DNA of 8,657 nt from Patescibacteria group bacterium (GTDB lineage: Bacteria; Patescibacteriota; Doudnabacteria; UBA920; 2-01-FULL-50-11), in assembly GCA_023485925.1 (NCBI GenBank), contig JAMDAJ010000004.1, positions 1 through 8,657 on the forward strand. Reading direction: 5' to 3'. A model generated the notes under the pieces. It saw nothing but the letters and a program-made list of their open reading frames with translations, was not told the origin of the DNA and did not search any database. Positions 4,885 to 8,657 of the stretch are shown in pieces. Position 1 is the first letter of the stretch. Every line of letters starts with the position of its first letter. A program made the translations under genes and the position numbers.

Positions 4885-6180
4885 ATGCTAAAAGCTTTCA
4901 GTCAATTCGTTTTAAAATGTCTGGCCCGGGCGGTGTTGTGGCGGCATCGGCCGAAGGTTGTTGGCATTACCGGAAGTGTGGGCAAGACCACGACCAAAGA
5001 GGCGATTTACACGGTGCTTTCATCGAAATATCATACGGCAAAAAGCGAAGGGAATTTTAACAACGAGATTGGTTTGCCGCTTTCCGTGTTAGGTGTTGGT
5101 AAAGCGCTCTCGGGGTTGGCGCTGTGGCTTTTAGTGCCGTTTTATTTTTTTCGAGCTATTTTTAATCGAGATTATCCGGCGATCCTGGTTTTGGAGATGG
5201 GCGCTGACCATCCGGGCGATATCAATTATTTGGCGAAGATTGCCCGGCCGGAAGTGGGCGTGGTCACGCGGGTGGCGGAAGCCCACACCGAATTTTTCGG
5301 CGATATCGAAACGGTTCAGCGGGAAAAATTCCGCCTCATCACTAGTTTGTCTCCGCAGGGTCTTGCGGTTTTGAACGTCGATGACCCGCGGGTCGTGGCC
5401 ATGCGGCATCTCTATTCCGGCGAAGTCGTAACTTTCGGTCTTTCTGAAGAAGCGGATGTGCGCGCATCCAATATCAAACTCACCGAGCGTTTGTTCGGTC
5501 CCGACTTTTCGGCGGAAAAAGACATCGGCACCAGCTTTACTCTGCGTTACGGGCAGACCAATCAGAATATTGAGGTAGCGGGGATTTTGGGTATGCCTTT
5601 GGTTTATAGTTTATTAGCTGCCGCCGCCGTGGGCGAGCATTTTGACTTGAGTCCGCGGGAAATTAGTTCAGCCATAAAACAAATTTCGCCAACGCCGGGA
5701 CGTCTACGGCCGCTTTCGGGCATCAAAAGTACTATTCTGCTCGACGATAGTTATAATTCTTCTCCCGAGGCGGTCATTGAGGCATTCAAGGTTTTAAAGC
5801 AGATCCGTAGCCGCCGGCGTATCGCGGTTTTGGGCGATATGCTGGAATTGGGCGTCCAGACGGAAACGGCGCATCGCCGGGTGGGGCGCATCGCCCGGGA
5901 TGTCGGCGTGGGGTTGCTGTTTACCGTGGGCGAGCGGGCGAAGTTCATCGCCGATGAAGCCCGGGCTTCCGGTTTCCCCAAGACGAAAATTTTCGAGTTT
6001 GCGACTGCCGACGAGGCGGGTTTAGTCCTGCAGAAGAAACTCGAGGAAGGCGATGTGGTTCTCATCAAGGGTTCGCAGGGCATGCGAATGGAGCGCATTG
6101 TGCTCGAGGTGATGGCCAACCCGGAGGATGCCGCTAAATTGCTTTGCCGCCAGTCCAAAAAGTGGCAAAAAACGTTTTAG
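4885..6180 (+). CDS. murF: MurF-like UDP-MurNAc-tripeptide--D-Ala-D-Ala ligase, short N-terminus
   Basis: This is a Mur ligase that would add D-Ala-D-Ala to the UDP-MurNAc-tripeptide with ATP in the cytoplasm. The 431-residue product has the ATP loop GSVGKTTTK (30-38), VLEMGADHPGDI (about 102-113), AHTEFFGDIETVQREKFRL with the probable carbamylated Lys148, TPGRLRPL, LDDSYNSSPEAV (287-298), VLGDMLELG (315-323) and IKGSQGMRMERIV near the end. MurF-type DDSYNSxP and KGSxGMRME motifs favour MurF over MurC, MurD or MurE. Only about 29 residues precede the ATP loop, so the usual MurF N-terminal substrate domain is absent. A hydrophobic stretch at about 75-95 (ALSGLALWLLVPFYFFRAIF) suggests membrane contact. 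ATG 4885 matches the N-terminus I expect for short MurF proteins but lacks a ribosome site. TTG 4822, with AGGAG nine bases upstream, is the rival start and would add 21 residues. Confidence 0.88.
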   Translation: MLKAFSQFVLKCLARAVLWRHRPKVVGITGSVGKTTTKEAIYTVLSSKYHTAKSEGNFNNEIGLPLSVLGVGKALSGLALWLLVPFYFFRAIFNRDYPAILVLEMGADHPGDINYLAKIARPEVGVVTRVAEAHTEFFGDIETVQREKFRLITSLSPQGLAVLNVDDPRVVAMRHLYSGEVVTFGLSEEADVRASNIKLTERLFGPDFSAEKDIGTSFTLRYGQTNQNIEVAGILGMPLVYSLLAAAAVGEHFDLSPREISSAIKQISPTPGRLRPLSGIKSTILLDDSYNSSPEAVIEAFKVLKQIRSRRRIAVLGDMLELGVQTETAHRRVGRIARDVGVGLLFTVGERAKFIADEARASGFPKTKIFEFATADEAGLVLQKKLEEGDVVLIKGSQGMRMERIVLEVMANPEDAAKLLCRQSKKWQKTF

Positions 6181-6232
6181 GTAACGCCTTTTTGGGCAAT
6201 TCGTCTATTTAATTGGGACAATCATTAGTTTC

Positions 6233-6290
6233 GTATACAAGCCCCGTGCAATTTGAGCGGAATTGCAGGGGGTATGGCTTTGTTGTATAC
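6233..6290. repeat. Interrupted palindrome upstream of the ABC exporter
   Basis: Nested inverted arms occur in order: GTATACAA (6233-6240) with TTGTATAC (6283-6290), GCCCC (6241-6245) with GGGGG (6268-6272, one G-T pair or shift), and GCAATT (6248-6253) with AATTGC (6261-6266) around a 7-nt loop. A short unpaired segment (TATGGCTTTG) lies in the right side. The structure occupies half of the 123-bp gap before the exporter and ends 13 bases before its ATG. It could be another mobile palindrome or a translational control hairpin. It overlaps two rival upstream starts (TTG 6253, ATG 6274). Confidence 0.6.
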
Positions 6291-6303
6291 ATCTTTGATT
6301 TTG

Positions 6304-8058
6304 ATGAAAACCCTCACTCGTGAGACTTTGAAGATATATCTCAAACACTCCCTACGGTATCGTTGGGTTTTAAGCGTGATCGTGGGCGGGATCGTGGTAG
6401 GCACCGTTGCCGACGCTTTGGTTCCGCTGGCTTACAAAAAATTCTTCGACGCGCTGAGTACCGGGCCGGGGGTGGCTTACGAGCAGATCCTGCCGGCCGT
6501 CTGGCTGGTTTTTGCTTTTGGCGTGGCGTCATGGCTGGGCTGGCGGGTCGCGACGTTCTTCAATAATTTTTTCCAACCCCGCGTAATGGTGGATCTGGTC
6601 AATACCTGTTTTGAATATCTTCAGGACCATTCCTACGGATTTTTTACCGACAGCTTCACCGGCAGTCTGGTAAAGAAGGTGACGCGCTACGCCAACGCTT
6701 ATGAAGACATTTCCGACCAATTTTTCTGGAGCATGGGCCCGATTCTCATTCGCATCATCACCATGCTCGTGGTGTTGTACGAGCGGCTGTGGATTTTGGC
6801 CGCGGGGTTTTTGCTGTGGACGGTAGTGTACATGGCGTTCAATTATAAATTCACGCTTTACAAGCTGCCTTACGATATCCGTTCCGCCGCCGCTGATACG
6901 GAAGTGGGGGCGCATCTGGCCGATACCGTCACCAATAATATCAATCTGAAGCTCTTCGGTGGGCGCTCCCGCGAAATCGCCGCACACAAAAAGATAACAC
7001 AGAAATTATTCTTGTTCCGCAAGATCTCCTGGGACCTGTCCTCGATCGTGGAGGCTGGCCAAGCCGGACTGATGGTGATATTCGAGCTTGCGATGCTGCT
7101 TTTGGCGGTCAAATATTGGAAAATGGGGATATTGACCTTGGGCGACTTCGCGCTTATCCAGGGTTATTTGTTGCAAATCTTCGGCCGGTTGTGGGATTTT
7201 GGTCGTAACATTCGCCGTATCTACCAGCGTTTGGCCGATGCCGACGAGATGACGGAGATTCTGGAAACGCCGCACGAAGTGCGCGATGCGCCGCGGGCTG
7301 GGGAGATGAGCGTGCGAGAGGGACTGATCGAATTTTCAAAAGTCAACTTCGCTTATGCCAAGGCCGGCGAAGTTTTGCAGGATTTTTCACTGACCGTCAA
7401 ACCCAGCGAACGCGTCGCGCTCATCGGGCCTTCCGGCGGCGGCAAATCCACCATCGTGAAATTGCTGTTCCGTTTCTACGATATCCAAGGCGGCAAAATC
7501 ACTATCGACGGACAGGATATCGCGAAGGTGTCGCAGGCCAGTCTGCGGGAGGCGCTGGCGTTGGTGCCGCAGGAACCCATTTTGTTCCACCGCAGTCTGA
7601 TGGAGAATATCCGTTATGCTCGCCCTTCGGCTTCCGACGAAGACGTCATCGTGGCCGCTAAGGCGGCGCACTGCCACGAGTTCATCAGTGCATTTCCCGA
7701 GGGCTATCAGACATTCGTGGGCGAGCGCGGCGTAAAACTTTCCGGCGGCGAGCGTCAGCGGGTCGCCATTGCCCGGGCGATATTGAAAAACGCGCCGATC
7801 CTGGTTTTGGACGAAGCCACCTCGTCTTTGGATTCCGAATCCGAGCGTTACATTCAGGATGCCTTGCGGGCCTTGATGCAAGGGCGCACCACCATTGTTA
7901 TTGCTCACCGGCTTTCCACCATCATGCAAATGGACCGCATTATTGTGCTGGAGGCGGGCAAGGTAATCGAGGAAGGCAAGCACAAAGAGTTATTAAAAGT
8001 TAAAAAGGGCCTGTATCAGAAACTTTGGCATATCCAGGCCGGGGGGTTTTCCGTTTGA
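6304..8058 (+). CDS. ABC exporter half-transporter (fused membrane and ATPase domains)
   Basis: This 584-residue protein has the ABCB/MsbA-type order: an N-terminal six-helix membrane domain and a C-terminal ATPase, so it would act as a homodimer or with another half. Likely membrane helices lie near residues 20-42, 63-86, 141-159, 162-180, 252-272 and 277-297. The ATPase keeps Walker A GPSGGGKS (375-382), Q-loop Q423 in VPQEPILFH, signature LSGGE (479-483), Walker B ILVLDE with D503 and E504, the D-loop SSLD, and switch His535 in IAHRLST. All catalytic residues are present. The substrate cannot be told; lipid-linked compounds, peptides or drugs are all handled by this family. The frame is open from TTG 6253 and ATG 6274; ATG 6304 gives the usual short basic leader (MKTLTRETLKIYLKHS). 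It lies downstream of murF, so envelope export is a reasonable guess only. Confidence 0.92.
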   Translation: MKTLTRETLKIYLKHSLRYRWVLSVIVGGIVVGTVADALVPLAYKKFFDALSTGPGVAYEQILPAVWLVFAFGVASWLGWRVATFFNNFFQPRVMVDLVNTCFEYLQDHSYGFFTDSFTGSLVKKVTRYANAYEDISDQFFWSMGPILIRIITMLVVLYERLWILAAGFLLWTVVYMAFNYKFTLYKLPYDIRSAAADTEVGAHLADTVTNNINLKLFGGRSREIAAHKKITQKLFLFRKISWDLSSIVEAGQAGLMVIFELAMLLLAVKYWKMGILTLGDFALIQGYLLQIFGRLWDFGRNIRRIYQRLADADEMTEILETPHEVRDAPRAGEMSVREGLIEFSKVNFAYAKAGEVLQDFSLTVKPSERVALIGPSGGGKSTIVKLLFRFYDIQGGKITIDGQDIAKVSQASLREALALVPQEPILFHRSLMENIRYARPSASDEDVIVAAKAAHCHEFISAFPEGYQTFVGERGVKLSGGERQRVAIARAILKNAPILVLDEATSSLDSESERYIQDALRALMQGRTTIVIAHRLSTIMQMDRIIVLEAGKVIEEGKHKELLKVKKGLYQKLWHIQAGGFSV

Positions 8059-8083
8059 CCTTTTATCTTCAATCAGTTACATT
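8055..8083 (+). promoter_or_regulatory. Possible weak promoter for the PaaX-like gene
   Basis: TTGACC (8055-8060) overlaps the exporter stop codon and lies 17 bp before TACATT (8078-8083), which matches four of six -10 bases. The start would fall near 8090, leaving a leader of about 28 nt. Such matches arise often by chance, so this is tentative. Confidence 0.3.
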
Positions 8084-8117
8084 TACAACGGTTAATTAGT
8101 GGCCGTGAATAATCCGT

Positions 8118-8651
8118 ATGCCCAGAAAACCCAACTCTATAACCAGTCGAATTCTATCTATACTATCAGAAATTGGCGAAATGATGCCGATGCCGTTTGA
8201 AACGCCCTATACCTACATTAAACGTGCTGGACATTTTTCTCATCCGCAGTATCACCGAGCCGTACGAGATTTAAAGAAGCGTAAGGCGGTTGAGATAAGT
8301 CGCAGGCAAGGCAAGGGGTTCCTTAACTTGACAAAAAAAGGAGAGTTGGAGGCGTTGTTATCCAGAGCGAGGCTGATTACGGCTAAGCCGTGGGACGGCA
8401 AATGGCGCGTGGTGATTTTTGATATCCCCGAACAAGCCAGGGATAAAAGGGATCGACTGCGTTTGTTGTTAAAGCATAACGGTTTTAAAAAACTCCAAGC
8501 GAGCGTGTTTGTCAGTCCTTTTGCACTGAATCGTGCAGCGATTGAATATTTACGTAAAAGCGGATTGATAAATTTCATCAGAGTGTTACGGGTCGATGAG
8601 TGCGATGACGACAGAGACCTGCAAAAAATGTTTAGGCTGAAGTCAAAATAG
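8118..8651 (+). CDS. Winged-helix protein with Cas2-like domain (PaaX family-like)
   Basis: This 177-residue protein has two parts. Residues 1-85 look like a winged-helix DNA-binding domain (ITSRILSILSEIGEM, HPQYHRAVRDLKKRKAVEIS, then a wing and LTKKGELEALL). Residues 94-177 resemble the ferredoxin-like Cas2/PaaX domain: KWRVVIFDIPE with D102 at the position of the Cas2 metal-binding Asp, RDRLRLLLKHNGFKKLQASVFVSPF, and a final strand FIRVLRVDE. PaaX is a phenylacetyl-CoA-responsive repressor, but no catabolic genes are nearby, so only the fold is claimed. No CRISPR array or other cas gene is present in the window. Base composition looks more AT-rich at its start than in the exporter. The ATG at 8118 has no visible ribosome site. 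Regulator or nuclease-like (VapD/Cas2-type) roles are both open. Confidence 0.75.
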   Translation: MPRKPNSITSRILSILSEIGEMMPMPFETPYTYIKRAGHFSHPQYHRAVRDLKKRKAVEISRRQGKGFLNLTKKGELEALLSRARLITAKPWDGKWRVVIFDIPEQARDKRDRLRLLLKHNGFKKLQASVFVSPFALNRAAIEYLRKSGLINFIRVLRVDECDDDRDLQKMFRLKSK

Positions 8652-8657
8652 AATACG

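Noticed and set aside
6181..6200. GCC-TTTTT-GGGC after the murF stop as a terminator
   Set aside because: The stem would be only three base pairs and the T run lies in the loop, not after the stem.
6213..6241. TTGGGA ... TATACA as a promoter for the ABC exporter
   Set aside because: Both hexamers are poor and the spacer is only 15 bp; the TATAC bases are better explained as part of the palindrome.
7387..7983. Minus-strand open frame of 198 codons opposite the ABC ATPase domain
   Set aside because: It mirrors a GC-rich, highly conserved ATPase coding region and has no motif of its own.
1..8657. CRISPR array, tRNA, rRNA or transposase gene
   Set aside because: No regularly spaced repeats, cloverleaf, rRNA-like sequence or transposase motif was seen on either strand by eye.

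Overview
The window carries the front part of a division and cell wall (dcw) cluster, read entirely on the + strand: mraZ, rsmH, an ftsL-like gene, ftsI/PBP2, a broken NUDIX gene and a murF-like ligase. It is followed by a complete fused ABC exporter and a small winged-helix/Cas2-fold (PaaX-like) protein. The style suggests a Candidate Phyla Radiation (Patescibacteria, probably Parcubacteria-like) genome. The signs are a MurF that lacks the usual N-terminal substrate domain, a very reduced FtsL, almost no Shine-Dalgarno sequences, a stand-alone wHTH-Cas2 protein, and interspersed palindromic repeats, one of them inside a coding sequence. This placement is an inference from gene style; no rRNA or other marker is present.

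Positions 1-296 form a control region. A rho-independent terminator (70-94) closes whatever lies upstream. A near-perfect sigma70-type promoter (121-149) then drives mraZ, and the start of its transcript is covered by GTGG/GTGT boxes at exact 10-bp spacing, the expected MraZ operator. Positions 297-4244 hold mraZ, rsmH, ftsL-like and ftsI, all intact. They encode the cluster regulator, the 16S rRNA C1402 N4-methyltransferase, a membrane coiled-coil divisome subunit and the septal transpeptidase.

Positions 4245-4884 are accessory and decaying. They contain a palindromic repeat whose right arm is a perfect 26-bp inverted match to a repeat arm between mraZ and rsmH, then a NUDIX hydrolase gene broken by four single-base indels, then an 8-bp hairpin just before murF. 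murF (4885-6180) follows. The ABC exporter (6304-8058) has a large palindrome immediately upstream. The PaaX-like gene (8118-8651) closes the window. The later dcw genes (mraY, murD, ftsW, murG, murC) do not follow murF here.

The most notable structure outside the genes is a set of five palindromic or repeat sequences. Three sit in intergenic gaps (751-833, 4272-4358, 6233-6290), one overlaps the region after rsmH (1814-1880), and one is a 45-bp in-frame insertion inside rsmH bounded by near-identical 10-bp direct repeats. No CRISPR array, tRNA, rRNA or transposase gene was seen. The genes themselves belong to known families; no clearly new multi-gene system is evident.
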